A stretch of DNA of 64,000 bases from CAVPHV01 sp963704825 (GCA_963704825.1 CAVPHV010000014.1:310001-374000); one strand, 5' to 3'; counted from the first letter of the stretch, positions 7,879 to 17,166 are shown. Notes: a model not told the origin generated them from the letters alone. Numbers and translations are program-made.

Positions 7879-9852
7879 TCACTCGTTCGGCCGATCGATG
7901 GCCTGCAGAAACCGAACGGCCCGCTCCCGGTCTGACGTGCGCAGCAGTCGCGGCAGCGAGGCGATGATGCGGCGTCCATAGCCCTTGCCGGTGAGGCGAG
8001 GGTCGAGCACGGCAACCACCCCGCGGTCGGTTTCGCTGCGAATCAGCCGGCCGGACCCTTGGGCGAGCAGCATCGCAGCCCGGGGCAGGTCCACTTCAGC
8101 GAAAGGCGAACCTCCCCGCCGTTCGACCGCCTCGCGACGCGCTTGCATGAGGGGCTCGTCGGGCCGGGCGAACGGGAGTCGATCCAGGATCACGAGCGAC
8201 AGTGAGGGGCCGGGGACATCGATCCCTTCCCAGTAGCCCATCGTGGCGACGAGGGTCGCCGACTCCTGCGATGAGAAGGCTTCGATCAGGCGACGCTTCG
8301 GCAACTCGCCCTGCGCCAAGACGCGGAACGGACTGCCGGCCAGGCGCTCGGCGATGCGTTCGAGCATGGCATAGCTGGTCGTCAGTACCAGGGCCCGGCC
8401 CCCTGATGCCCCGGTGAGGAGGACGACCTCGTCGCAGGCTGCGTCCTTCCATTCCTCGGTGCGAGGGTCGGGAAGGTCGGACGCGATGTAGAGCAGGCCT
8501 TGACGCTGATAGTCGAAGCTACCCGGCACTCGCAAGCTCTCGTAGGTGCGTCGCAGCGGGTCGTCGACGCCGGTGAGGTAGGGATCATCGTCGTCGTCCT
8601 CGGCCAGGAAGCCGAGGCGGGCTGCGAGCGGGCCGAAGGATCCGCCGACCGTGAGGGTGGCGCTGGTCAGCACCGCGGGAACGTGGGGGAGCAGCGCGGC
8701 GGCAACGGATGTGTCGACCTCCACTGGGGCTACGCGGATCACCCGGCGCTGTGGCTCGCACCACGAGACCCACTGTTCGGGCAGGTCGAGGGCAAGCGCG
8801 AAGTCCCCGGCGACATGCCCGCCCTGGGTCTTGACTCTGGAGACGGGCCCGGTATCCGGGTGTCCTTCGTCGACCTTGCGCAGCGCCTTGGTGGCGGCCG
8901 AGACGGCTCTTGCTCCCTGCGCGATGGCGCTTCCGACCTCGCCTGCGCTCGGGTCGAGCCGCTCTGCCGGAAGGTCGCGCATCACCCTGGCGAGTTCGTC
9001 TGCAGCATCACGCACCGCCCGGATCGGGTCGACGCCGTGACGTCGTACCTCCGGGTCGATCAGACGGTGGGCGTTGTTGGCGAACGCAGTGAGCCGTCCC
9101 GGCCCAACGTCCACCCCGAAGGCCGACGACAACGCCGGCTCGAGCTTGTGTGCCTCATCGAGGATGACGAGGTCATGATCCGGGAGGATCCGCCGTCCGG
9201 TCGCCAGGTGGAGGCCGTAGAGGTGGTGATTGGTGATGATGACGTCGGCGCCGCGGGCGCGCTCCAGGGCCGCTTCGGCAAAACAGGGTCCGCCCTGGGG
9301 GCAGCTGGCGGCGCCCGGGCACTCCATTCCGGACACGGAGACTTCGTACCACGCCGCGTCGGAGACCGGGACCTCGAGGTCATCACGATCTCCCGTCGGA
9401 TGAGTCCTCGCCCACGGCGCGATGGTGCGGAGTTCATCGTCGTCGGCGCCCGGGAAGAGCTTCGGATCGGGCTCACGGTCCAGGTCGCCACCGAAGCGCT
9501 CTGTCAGCTTGGCCATGCAAAGATACGATTGGCGACCCTTGATGACGGCCCACGTAACAGGGCGACCGAGATGTGCGGCGAGAAACGGCAGTTCGCTGTT
9601 GGCCAGTTGATCCTGGAGGGTCTTGGTGGCGGTCGAGACGACAACGACGCCGCCGGAGACGATGGCCGGCACCAGGTAGGCGAGCGATTTTCCTGTGCCG
9701 GTTCCGCCTTCGACGAGCAGGTGGTGGCGTTCTTCGATGGCGCCGGCAACGGCGACGACCATGGCCTCTTGACCCTCGCGGGCGACCGCCCCAGGCTTGG
9801 CCGCTAGGACTCGCTGCAGTGCTGCGACGGATCGGCCGGCGAGGGAGGACAT
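7879..9852 (-). CDS. dinG: DinG/XPD-like ATP-dependent DNA helicase
   Basis: 657 aa superfamily-2 helicase. Walker A GGTGTGKSLAYLVPA is near residue 45 and the DEAH box is LVILDEAHKLEPA. Four cysteines between them (SYLCMAK, GMECPGAASCPQGGPCF) match the [4Fe-4S] cluster of XPD/DinG helicases. Motifs V/VI appear as MGYWEGIDVPG and QGSGRLIRSETDRG. It would unwind DNA or R-loops 5'-3' during repair. Start ATG 9852 (MSSLAGRSVAALQ) is preferred over the in-frame 9894 because TACACT (9859-9864, complement) sits 6 nt upstream, suggesting a leaderless mRNA. Confidence 0.92.
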   Translation of the reverse strand: MSSLAGRSVAALQRVLAAKPGAVAREGQEAMVVAVAGAIEERHHLLVEGGTGTGKSLAYLVPAIVSGGVVVVSTATKTLQDQLANSELPFLAAHLGRPVTWAVIKGRQSYLCMAKLTERFGGDLDREPDPKLFPGADDDELRTIAPWARTHPTGDRDDLEVPVSDAAWYEVSVSGMECPGAASCPQGGPCFAEAALERARGADVIITNHHLYGLHLATGRRILPDHDLVILDEAHKLEPALSSAFGVDVGPGRLTAFANNAHRLIDPEVRRHGVDPIRAVRDAADELARVMRDLPAERLDPSAGEVGSAIAQGARAVSAATKALRKVDEGHPDTGPVSRVKTQGGHVAGDFALALDLPEQWVSWCEPQRRVIRVAPVEVDTSVAAALLPHVPAVLTSATLTVGGSFGPLAARLGFLAEDDDDDPYLTGVDDPLRRTYESLRVPGSFDYQRQGLLYIASDLPDPRTEEWKDAACDEVVLLTGASGGRALVLTTSYAMLERIAERLAGSPFRVLAQGELPKRRLIEAFSSQESATLVATMGYWEGIDVPGPSLSLVILDRLPFARPDEPLMQARREAVERRGGSPFAEVDLPRAAMLLAQGSGRLIRSETDRGVVAVLDPRLTGKGYGRRIIASLPRLLRTSDRERAVRFLQAIDRPNE

Positions 9853-9919
9853 CGGGCGAGTGTATCGGCCGCTTCTCGAGCACCCATTGCTCAAGCGACA
9901 GAACTGGAGCGCCGATACG

Positions 9920-10444
9920 ATGCGGGTGACCAGTGCGCTTGATGAGAGGGTCGTTGTCGAGGACCGTGCGGCGGAGGCGTCTGCCGCCGTCCGTCGTGAT
10001 GTCCTGGCAGATCTCGATGGGTTTGTTGTCAGGATTCGCGCGGCACGCCGCCGGCTTCACGAGCTGGCGGCGATGCTCGACAGCCCTCCTGCCGACACCG
10101 CGTTGGTCGAGGGCGTGCAACGAGCCGCGACTCGACTGCGCGACGGCGTCCTCGAGGAAGCTCGTCGCGCCGCCGAGGTACTGGTTGATGACGCCGCAGC
10201 CAACCACAACGGCTCCATCACGGTGCACGCCGCCGACGATGTCGTCATCGGAGTTCAACTGGACGAACACGCGGTGCGGCGGCATCGCGAGGTGGTCGAA
10301 CTGCAACGCGGCGTCGAAGAACTCAGCTTCGTGATCACGCCTCTGGTTGAGGAACAGCCGCCAGACGGGGTGGACCCGATGCCGGTACTTTCGCCGCCGG
10401 ATGGTTGGACCGCCGCCGACGCTTTTGCCGAGGTTTTCCGCTGA
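9920..10444 (+). CDS. Hypothetical protein, helix-rich
   Basis: 174 aa from ATG 9920; I do not recognise the family. The first ~110 residues are charged, Arg/Ala/Glu-rich and probably helical, perhaps coiled-coil (RIRAARRRLHELAAM, ATRLRDGVLEEARRAAEVL). A beta-like stretch, SITVHAADDVVIGVQLD, and an acidic, proline-containing C-terminus follow. No signal peptide or TM segment is seen. The start is uncertain: there is no SD, and GTG 9926 is an alternative. It is divergent from dinG and convergent with the CHAD gene 24 nt away. Confidence 0.6.
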   Translation: MRVTSALDERVVVEDRAAEASAAVRRDVLADLDGFVVRIRAARRRLHELAAMLDSPPADTALVEGVQRAATRLRDGVLEEARRAAEVLVDDAAANHNGSITVHAADDVVIGVQLDEHAVRRHREVVELQRGVEELSFVITPLVEEQPPDGVDPMPVLSPPDGWTAADAFAEVFR

Positions 10445-10468
10445 CGGCGGACCAACCCGACCCTGGGG

Positions 10469-11620
10469 CTACGGCGCGTAATGCTGGCGGCGCTGCCATG
10501 ATTCCCAGTAGGGAGCGAAGCGGGCGGTGAACCGGCGGGGAACTTCGACATAGACCCGGTCACCGACGACGAACGCTTCAGCTTGGAGTGCGGCACGCCG
10601 GCGGGCGATGGCTGCGAGCAGACGATTCCGATCGAGATCCCGTGAGATGAGATTCGGCTCGAGGTGCACCAGGACCCCAAGATCGGCCAAATCGTGTTCC
10701 ACGCCGAGCACCTCGGTGAGATCGTTCAGGCTGCGTTCGAGTCCACCGATGACGTCGGGCCACAGCGGGGTCAGCGCCTCCATCTGGTAACGCAGGTATT
10801 TCACCCGCTTCCGCCACTCGTGGACGTTGGTCTTGGTCGGGAGTTGCTCTGCCTCGCGCAGCCGATTGCGGCCACGTCGGTAGACCCGCCGCAGGCCGGG
10901 CTCGAGCGACTCGAACCGGTCCGGAATCGTCGGTCGGATGTCGATCACGTCGTCTCCGACCTCGATGCTCATGACGGGCCAATGAGCAAAGCGCGTGGCT
11001 GCGCACCTCAGGCTGGTGAGGAGATGGGCCATGAGGTCACGGTCGTTGAGGATCGCCGCAGCAGTCTCTCGGTGCTTGGCCTGCAATTGGTCGCTGAGTT
11101 CGGTGGCCGTTGCGGCTGAGATCGCGTCCGGCTCAACGGTCAGCAATGAGTCGAGGGTGCGAGCCAGAACAAAGGACTCGCGAACGGGGGAGAGCACCCG
11201 AGCGACGTCGCGGGCGACGGTGTTTTCGGCGCGATACACCTCGTCGCCGAGTACGTCGCGCACGAGACGCAACACGGCCCGCACCCGTTTGAGCGCCTTG
11301 CGGGCCTGGTGGACGCCCGTTTCTGTGTCGGGAGTGCCTTGCAGTCCGGCGATGGCGATTTCGAATTGCTCGAGCGCCATCCGTTGCAGCCCGAGGGCAA
11401 GGGACTCGTCCGTCTGAAGCTCCAGCTTGGAGGCCCCATAGGCGGGCGCACTTTCGGAACTCGCGTGGTGATGCGGTTCGGGCTGCGCAGGACCCGTCGG
11501 ATGGACCCGGCGCGGATCAACACCTTCAGCCTCGGGTTGGGAGCGAAGATCGATCACCACGTCGCTGGTGCGTCGGGCTTGATCATTCGTATCTACCGTT
11601 GGTGGTCGCTCCGACGGCAC
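10469..11620 (-). CDS. CHAD domain protein
   Basis: About 383 aa. The CHAD domain (conserved histidine alpha-helical domain, associated with polyphosphate binding) fills residues ~70-340, with its typical His/Arg/Lys helices: VHQARKALKRVRAVLRLVRD and, in the second half, VHEWRKRVKYLRYQMEAL. CHAD proteins often accompany CYTH proteins, and two CYTH-type genes lie about 3 kb away. The start is poorly defined: the frame is open to 11758, which would run to within 2 nt of the next gene's start. GTG 11620 is a compromise; the ~50 residues after it are low in family similarity. The C-terminus ends with an Arg-rich tail. Confidence 0.78.
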   Translation of the reverse strand: MPSERPPTVDTNDQARRTSDVVIDLRSQPEAEGVDPRRVHPTGPAQPEPHHHASSESAPAYGASKLELQTDESLALGLQRMALEQFEIAIAGLQGTPDTETGVHQARKALKRVRAVLRLVRDVLGDEVYRAENTVARDVARVLSPVRESFVLARTLDSLLTVEPDAISAATATELSDQLQAKHRETAAAILNDRDLMAHLLTSLRCAATRFAHWPVMSIEVGDDVIDIRPTIPDRFESLEPGLRRVYRRGRNRLREAEQLPTKTNVHEWRKRVKYLRYQMEALTPLWPDVIGGLERSLNDLTEVLGVEHDLADLGVLVHLEPNLISRDLDRNRLLAAIARRRAALQAEAFVVGDRVYVEVPRRFTARFAPYWESWQRRQHYAP

Positions 11621-11760
11621 GCCTCGTATACCCCCTGGCCTGTCGTCCCAGCATACCGCGGTGGCAAGGTCCGCTCCCTGGCGATTGTGCCATGCAGCAT
11701 GCGAGGATGGGTCACAACGACGGATGCCGATGGGTAACTGCCCAGAAGGGAGGCGCACCG

Positions 11761-12543
11761 ATGGGTGTCGCAGGAGGCTTCAATTGGGTCGACTTGATGA
11801 CGACCGATCACTCTGGAGCGAAGGCCTTCTACACCGGGCTCTTCGGGTGGGAGGCCCAGGACCAACCGGCCGGCGATGCGGGTATCTACACGATGTTCCT
11901 CAGCGGCGGCGTGCCGGTCGCCGGTTCGGGGGAATACCGATCCGAACAGCGGGCTCAGGGTTTGCCGGCGGTGTGGACCAGCTATGTCACTGTGGAGAGC
12001 GCCGATGCCGCAGTCGCCAGGTCCGCAGAGCTGGGCGGGACGACGCTCATGCCCGCCATGGATGTGATGGCAGCCGGCCGGATGGCCATGATCGCGGGAC
12101 CAACCGGCGAAGTATTCGGAATCTGGCAGGACGGCAACCATGCCGGTGCCGGCCTGTTCAATGAGCCCGTCTCACTCACCTGGAACGAGCTCGCCACGAC
12201 GGACCTCGAGGCCGCTGAGGCGTTCTACACCGGCTTGTTCGGCTGGACCACTGAGGTCAGTGAGATGGGGAACGCACCGTACGTCGTGTTCACAAACGGC
12301 GATCGCCCCAACGGGGGGATGTACAACATGACCGGAGTTGTCCCCGAAGGCGTGCCTCCTCACTGGCTTCCGTACTTCGCCGTGGCCGACGCCGGCGCGA
12401 CGGTTGCCCGCTGCAGCGAGTTGGGCGGGGTGCTGATCAGCGGTCCGATGGATGTGCCGGGAGTGGGTCGGATGGCAATTCTGGACGATCCTCAAGGCGG
12501 TTCGTTCTGCGTGCTCGAGGCGGTAGCGCCGGCCGCGCCGTGA
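11761..12543 (+). CDS. Two-domain VOC (glyoxalase/bleomycin-resistance) protein
   Basis: 260 aa made of two tandem vicinal-oxygen-chelate domains (about residues 5-118 and 135-257). Each begins with the same pattern: FNWVDLMTTDHSGAKAFYTG and LTWNELATTDLEAAEAFYTG, both followed by LFGW. Each ends with a GRMAxI-(D/G)xP-G strand (GRMAMIAGPTGEVFGIWQ; GRMAILDDPQGGSFCVLE). This matches the two-domain actinobacterial glyoxalase-like proteins of the CFP30B type, whose substrate is not settled. Start ATG 11761 has AAGGGAGG 8 nt upstream. A strong hairpin follows 18 nt after the stop. Confidence 0.9.
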   Translation: MGVAGGFNWVDLMTTDHSGAKAFYTGLFGWEAQDQPAGDAGIYTMFLSGGVPVAGSGEYRSEQRAQGLPAVWTSYVTVESADAAVARSAELGGTTLMPAMDVMAAGRMAMIAGPTGEVFGIWQDGNHAGAGLFNEPVSLTWNELATTDLEAAEAFYTGLFGWTTEVSEMGNAPYVVFTNGDRPNGGMYNMTGVVPEGVPPHWLPYFAVADAGATVARCSELGGVLISGPMDVPGVGRMAILDDPQGGSFCVLEAVAPAAP

Positions 12544-12561
12544 GAAGCGTCGCCTCTTCGA

Positions 12562-12591
12562 GTGAGCGGGCCCCGTTCGGGGCCCGCTCAC
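12562..12591 (+). terminator. Strong hairpin terminator after VOC gene
   Basis: A perfect 14-bp stem (GTGAGCGGGCCCCG and its complement) with a TT loop, starting 18 nt after the VOC stop. No T-run follows. It is a likely terminator or 3'-end stabiliser. Confidence 0.75.
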
Positions 12592-12858
12592 CCACGGATA
12601 CGGAGGCGACTCTCCCCCCTGTCGGTTGAGTCGTCCTCCGCTGCGGCCTGGCCTGGTCGGCCGGCCCGGGCGGCTTGGAAGCAGTCCGCCCGTTCCCCCT
12701 CGCCCAATCAGACGCACCGAGGGCGCGTCTGATACAGGAAATCTTCACAACTGGTCGAGGAGGCTATTGAGCAACGCCGGCTTGGGGTTGCCGCGACGTC
12801 CAGGCCCAGGCGTTTGCTCGCCGGCGCAACCCCGTACGGCCTTTGTTCAACCCCTCGC
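12592..12858. other. Intergenic stretch without a supported gene
   Basis: Between the terminator hairpin and the small membrane-protein gene I see no credible ORF. One further 9-bp perfect stem (ATCAGACGC at 12707-12715 with GCGTCTGAT at 12725-12733, 9-nt loop) lies about 125 nt past the end of the minus-strand gene and may be its terminator. Confidence 0.5.
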
Positions 12859-13050
12859 TCACGGTCCGAAGAGGCGGCGGGCACCGACCGTGACAGGGAA
12901 GTAGACGACGCCGAACACGACGATGGCAGCGACGGTATCCGTGCGATCCGTGGTGGGACCGACGCCGACGCCGACGAAGAAGACACCGGCCGCGGTGAGT
13001 CCGGCAAGCACCGCCAGGAGCGAAACAATGAAGCGGTGTTGCGCTGGCAT
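12859..13050 (-). CDS. Small membrane protein (two TM segments)
   Basis: 63 aa. Two hydrophobic segments, FIVSLLAVLAGLTAAGVFFV (about residues 7-26) and a second around VAAIVVFGVVYFPVTV (about 40-55), separated by a short polar loop, with a basic C-terminus (GARRLFGP). No family is recognised. It lies downstream of and in the same direction as the HdeD-like gene, but an intrinsic terminator separates them, so it is probably transcribed separately. Confidence 0.55.
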   Translation of the reverse strand: MPAQHRFIVSLLAVLAGLTAAGVFFVGVGVGPTTDRTDTVAAIVVFGVVYFPVTVGARRLFGP

Positions 13051-13084
13051 GGAATCCTCGGGGGTCGACTCCCTTTGTCATCGG

Positions 13085-13112
13085 CAAAAACGCCCCTGAA
13101 TCTGAAGGGGGC
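13085..13112 (-). terminator. Intrinsic terminator after HdeD-like gene
   Basis: On the minus strand, GCCCCCTTCAGATTCAGGGGC (given here by its key parts: GCCCC stem, AGGGGC stem) is followed by GTTTTTG. It lies about 30 nt past the stop of the HdeD-like gene: a short stem plus T-run, a textbook intrinsic terminator. Confidence 0.75.
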
Positions 13113-13142
13113 ATCCGTCTGTCGTGCGGAGAAGCGATCCCG

Positions 13143-13715
13143 CTACAGCGAGGCGGAGATCTTTCCGAGCTTGCGGATCTGGAAGGCGCGGACGATGTCG
13201 AGAATGCCCTTCATCAGCGCCCAGATACCTGCGAAGACGAGCAGCGTGTAGGCCTTGGAGATGAAGAACTGCCCGCCGGTCCAGAACCCCATGATGATCA
13301 TGAGGATCCCGGCAACCAGCCCCAGCCACCAGAGCTCGTTGCCATCTTTGGTGGCGAAGGCCTCGATCGTCCAGACGATTCCGACGACGGCAAACACGAA
13401 CCCGAGCATGTCGGCCAGTACGGCAAACACCTCGCTCGGGTTGATCAAGGCGACCATTCCGGCAATCCCGAGCACGATCCCAAAGACGTACCAGAGCCAC
13501 CTCCAACCCTCGGCCAACGTTCCGATGACGACGTATTGGGCACCGGCGAACATGAACATGAGGCCAATCAGGATGCCGACGGTGCGCACTGAGGCAGTCT
13601 CGAACTGGAGGATGATGAGCGAAATGATGATCCAAAGTGCGCCGATGACCAGCCACAGCCACCACCACCGGCCTACATCCTCCAACACTTCCCTATCTGC
13701 CGTTTCAGCAGTCAT
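13143..13715 (-). CDS. HdeD/DUF308 family membrane protein
   Basis: 190 aa with six predicted TM segments in three related pairs, the HdeD/DUF308 layout: WWWLWLVIGALWIIISLIIL, then VGILIGLMFMFAGAQYVVIG, then repeats ending in LLVFAGIWALMKGILDIVRA, the recurring G-x-W-x-x-x-K-G-I pattern. In enterobacteria HdeD is linked to acid resistance; here the role is unknown. GGAGG lies about 8 nt before ATG 13715. A terminator follows. It is divergent from the large DivIVA-like gene across a 347-nt intergenic region. Confidence 0.85.
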   Translation of the reverse strand: MTAETADREVLEDVGRWWWLWLVIGALWIIISLIILQFETASVRTVGILIGLMFMFAGAQYVVIGTLAEGWRWLWYVFGIVLGIAGMVALINPSEVFAVLADMLGFVFAVVGIVWTIEAFATKDGNELWWLGLVAGILMIIMGFWTGGQFFISKAYTLLVFAGIWALMKGILDIVRAFQIRKLGKISASL

Positions 13716-14062
13716 GGTTCAGTCCTCCAAAGTCGAGGCACGCCGGGCCCGTCCTGAGCCGACATTTCCAGGCCCCAGGCTAACGTCGCTGCGCCCATCC
13801 CCACGGGTGTCATCTCTGCGTCAGGATCGCCACCCCTGTTATCGGTCAACCGGCCCGACAACCGCTCGAGGTGACTAGTGCTCACTAGACGATCCGGCCG
13901 CATTTGGGCCAACGCAACTGGCTAGTCCAAAACAGGTCCCCCTAGCGGGATGGGGTCGCGAATACGTACAATGCCGGTGACGAGGAACGGGATCCCTCTT
14001 GGACGCCTTGGTGGGCGGCGAATCGGCGGATTCCGTGGGCTAGAGAACAGTAGGGGACGGCG
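13716..14062. promoter_or_regulatory. Divergent intergenic region, HdeD-like / DivIVA-like
   Basis: 347 nt holding both promoters. An operator-like inverted repeat CTAGTG-CT-CACTAG is at 13875-13888. TACAAT at 13967-13972 is a possible -10 on the plus strand. TAGGGG at 14051-14056 lies 6 nt before the DivIVA-like ATG. No ORF is supported. Confidence 0.45.
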
Positions 14063-16123
14063 ATGGATCTTTCGGCCTCAGCAGTCGAGCAGAAGACTTT
14101 TGACACGATCAGGCGCGACGGATTCAACCCACAGCAGGTCAGCGCATTTCTGGCCGATGTTGCCGAGGAATTGGCCCATCTGCGGGATGAACTGGCCCAG
14201 GAGCGGTCTCGATCGAGCGACCTCCAACTGAGCCTCGAAGAGACCAACGCTTCGTTGCAGCGGGACACCGAGGTGTTCCTGGCCATGTTGGAGACCAAGC
14301 AACGGGTGATGGAGGCTGCCGAGCGCAAAGTTCTCGGGCTGCTCGCTTTCGCCCACACCGAGGCGGGTCATGAGAATCCGGAGGAACTGGCTCGGGACGA
14401 CCTGGCTGTGGTCTTGGAGGAGGCCGAGGCCGGCCCCTCCGTCTTGGCGGACGACGAACCGGTTCTTGCTCTCGGCTTTGGAGGAGCGGCGCTGCCTTCC
14501 AGCGGTATCTTCGGTCCTGGGATGGGTGATGCGGGTGAAGGGGCGGAGCGGGCACTCGCCGGTGCACACGTGCTGCTGGCGGAGGCCTTCCGCGTGCCGC
14601 CCGTCGGCCAGACTGAGGCGGTCGCAGCCGTTGTTGCGGCACGGGACGAAGCCGAACGAGTCCGCCTCCACGCCAAGCTGATCCACGCCAGAGCCGAGGT
14701 GCGAGCCCAGCAAATCGTTGCCGACGCCGAGCGAGAAGCTTCTCGGCTCGAAGTACAGGCGGCCGAGGACACGGCCGACATCCACCAGCGGGCCCAGCAA
14801 CAACTCGGTGCCGCGTTCGAAGAAGCTGAGCGGATCCGGGCGATGGCCGAGACGGAGAAGGCCGAGGTGGTGAAGACCGGTGAGGCTGAGGCCGCTGCCC
14901 TGATGGCGGAAGCCGTTGCGCTGATGGATGAGGCCAGGGACCTCCCACAGCGATTCTCGAGCGAGGCCGAGGCGTTGGTGACCGAAGCCCGCCAGCAGGC
15001 CGAGAACATCCGCATCTCGGCCTGGGAGGAGGCGGAGCAAGCTCAAGAAGCTGCCGATGCCGCCCTCCAGGAGGCTTTGCGCGAGGCGGAAGAGGTACGC
15101 AGGCAGACCGCGGATGCCGTCGATGACGCCGAGGCATACGCGAATGAACTCCGCGCCGAAGCAGAGGCGGAGGCCGCCGAACTGCTCGCCGGGGCGCGAA
15201 GCCGCCTGGAGGCCGCAGAAGCCGACTTGGCCGAGGTTCAGCAGGCCACCAGCGAAGGCATCTCGGCGGCGGAGCGGGAAGCCAATGCGATCGTGTCTGG
15301 TGCGCAGCAGAGGGTTGATGAGCTCGAGAGCGAGATCGCAGAATTGGCGGAGAAGCGAGACCGCGATGCCGCCCAGGTCGTCGAAGATGCACAACGCGAA
15401 GCCGGGTTGGTCGTGGACGCCGCCGAGCAGCGGATTGACGAACTCGCCAAAGAGATCGCGGAGCTGGAAAGCGAGCGGGACCGTGTTGCCTCCTTGACTG
15501 CCGAGGAGGCACAGAGCGAGAGCGTAGAGGCGCGCGCCAGGGTCCTCGAGGAGGTTGAGGCCGCCGAGGTCGAGATTTCCGAGCTGTTGGCGACTGCTCA
15601 AGCCGACGCGGCTTCGATGCGGGCGGCGGCGGCCGATGAAGGCGCCGGCATCCTGGAGGAGGCCCGAGCTGAAGCACGGCGTGTCATCGACGACGCAAGG
15701 GCAGAGGCGGAGCATGCGCTGCGCGGGGCGAGGTCAGAGCATCAGGACCTTGTTGCTCGGCTGCGGAGCCTGAAGCTCATCATCGAGGAGTTGCAGCAGC
15801 GACTCCCCGACCTCGCCACGAGCGATGGTGACGATGCCGACATCGTTGTGCTGCTTGACGAGGCGGGCGCTGCGGCGATCGACCTGCGGCACCGTCTGGA
15901 CGGTATCGACGATGACTGGGAGGGCGAGGTGCCGATGCGGGCGTCGCGCTACTCCAAACGGTCGGCCGGGCTGCCGAGCATCGGTCGCGAGGAGTCCGAA
16001 AAGGCCATCGGAGGGATGGCCAACCTGCGCGCGGTCGACATACCGAAGCCGAAAAACAAACGCGGTGGGCGGAACAAGGAACAGCAGGTCGACGTCGCGG
16101 ACACCGACGAAGAATCTGCCTGA
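14063..16123 (+). CDS. DivIVA-domain long coiled-coil protein
   Basis: 686 aa. Residues ~2-40 (VEQKTFDTIRRDGFNPQQV) match the DivIVA N-terminal lipid-binding/coiled-coil start. About residues 190-580 are a continuous Ala/Glu/Arg-rich coiled coil with DIVIVA/ATP-synthase-b-like repeats such as AEAEAAELLAGARSRLEAAE, including two near-duplicate blocks (AQQRVDELESEIAELAEKRDR and AEQRIDELAKEIAELESERDR are their cores). The C-terminus is basic, then acidic. DivIVA proteins mark curved or polar membrane and organise growth and division in actinobacteria; this is much longer than Wag31, more like a cytoskeletal scaffold. The start ATG has TAGGGG 6 nt upstream. A second DivIVA-like gene is at 32.4 kb. 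Confidence 0.85.
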   Translation: MDLSASAVEQKTFDTIRRDGFNPQQVSAFLADVAEELAHLRDELAQERSRSSDLQLSLEETNASLQRDTEVFLAMLETKQRVMEAAERKVLGLLAFAHTEAGHENPEELARDDLAVVLEEAEAGPSVLADDEPVLALGFGGAALPSSGIFGPGMGDAGEGAERALAGAHVLLAEAFRVPPVGQTEAVAAVVAARDEAERVRLHAKLIHARAEVRAQQIVADAEREASRLEVQAAEDTADIHQRAQQQLGAAFEEAERIRAMAETEKAEVVKTGEAEAAALMAEAVALMDEARDLPQRFSSEAEALVTEARQQAENIRISAWEEAEQAQEAADAALQEALREAEEVRRQTADAVDDAEAYANELRAEAEAEAAELLAGARSRLEAAEADLAEVQQATSEGISAAEREANAIVSGAQQRVDELESEIAELAEKRDRDAAQVVEDAQREAGLVVDAAEQRIDELAKEIAELESERDRVASLTAEEAQSESVEARARVLEEVEAAEVEISELLATAQADAASMRAAAADEGAGILEEARAEARRVIDDARAEAEHALRGARSEHQDLVARLRSLKLIIEELQQRLPDLATSDGDDADIVVLLDEAGAAAIDLRHRLDGIDDDWEGEVPMRASRYSKRSAGLPSIGREESEKAIGGMANLRAVDIPKPKNKRGGRNKEQQVDVADTDEESA

Positions 16124-16247
16124 CGCTCGGCCGGCCGACTCTCAAGCAAGAGGGTTGGGGGCGACCGGCGCTGTGTAGGATCGGCCGGGACCTGGTTCAA
16201 CTCCCCTTTTCGGCGCGATCGGCGTCGCGTACGACCAGAAAGGCAGC

Positions 16248-17156
16248 ATGAGCGACTCCCACCTTCATCTGTTTCCTCATCGCAAGGGCGATCCTCCGCC
16301 TCCTCCGCCGCCTCAGGATTACGGCATCGACTACATAGAGTTGTACGTCGACAAGGCCGCCAGAAGGGGCGTCAACGAGATCACGTTCACCGAGCACCTC
16401 TATCGGTGCGTCGAAGCGGCCGACGTGATTGGGCCGTTCTGGGAAAAGGCCTCCGATCCGACCCTGGCCGCCAACACCAGACGCGACTTGCTGTTGGATC
16501 AAACGCTGTCGCTCGAGAAGTATGTCGAAGTGATCCTGGCTGCGAAGGACGCAGGGCTCCCGGTACTACTCGGCCTCGAGGTTGACTTCTTTCCGGAGAC
16601 CATCGATGTGGTGCTCGACTTCATAGCGCCGTATCCGTGGGACGTCCTGTTGGGCTCAGTCCACTGGATCGACGGCTGGTGGTTTGACCGGCCGCATTCC
16701 GACTATGAATGGGAGCGGCTCGGGGCGAGACAGGTGTACCAGCGCTACTTCGAGATCATGTCCGAGATGGCGGCGTCCGGCAAGGTCGACGTCATCACCC
16801 ACCCCGATCGGGTCAAGTATCAGCGCAAGCGGTTCCTGCACGAACAGACCGATCTCTATGCGAGCTTCCTTGCCGCGGCGCAAAGGACCAACGTGGCAAT
16901 CGAGATCAACACGGGCGGCCTCCGCCACCCGGTGCACGAGATCTACCCTTCGCCAACCTTCATCCGGATGATCCATGAAGCGGGACTCCCGATCTCGTTC
17001 GCCAGCGACGGCCATTCTCCCGAGCAAGCGGCCTGGGGGCTCGACCTCGCCAGGGAAGAAGCGGCCGAGGCGGGCTTCACGCACTGTGCCCGGTTTGTAC
17101 AACGAGAGATGGCGCTGGTCCCCTTTGAAGTTCCGCCGGCGTCGTTCGTCGACTGA
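16248..17156 (+). CDS. PHP-domain phosphoesterase (histidinol-phosphatase family)
   Basis: 302 aa. PHP metal-site motifs occur in order: DSHLHLF (residues 3-9), ITFTEHL (about 43-49), GLEVDFF (about 105-111), LGSVHWIDG, VITHPDR and FASDGHS. This is the trinuclear metal site of HisJ/HisK-type histidinol phosphatases. It would hydrolyse a phosphomonoester, plausibly L-histidinol phosphate, but no other his genes are near, so another substrate is possible. A proline run (six P) follows the first motif. GAAAGG lies just before ATG 16248. TAGGAT at 16176-16181 may be the -10. The next gene starts 10 nt downstream. Confidence 0.85.
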   Translation: MSDSHLHLFPHRKGDPPPPPPPQDYGIDYIELYVDKAARRGVNEITFTEHLYRCVEAADVIGPFWEKASDPTLAANTRRDLLLDQTLSLEKYVEVILAAKDAGLPVLLGLEVDFFPETIDVVLDFIAPYPWDVLLGSVHWIDGWWFDRPHSDYEWERLGARQVYQRYFEIMSEMAASGKVDVITHPDRVKYQRKRFLHEQTDLYASFLAAAQRTNVAIEINTGGLRHPVHEIYPSPTFIRMIHEAGLPISFASDGHSPEQAAWGLDLAREEAAEAGFTHCARFVQREMALVPFEVPPASFVD

Positions 17157-17166
17157 ACCCCACCCA

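Noticed and set aside
14078..15715. Long minus-strand ORFs under the DivIVA gene
   Set aside because: Shadows produced by GC-rich repetitive coiled-coil coding; no family similarity.
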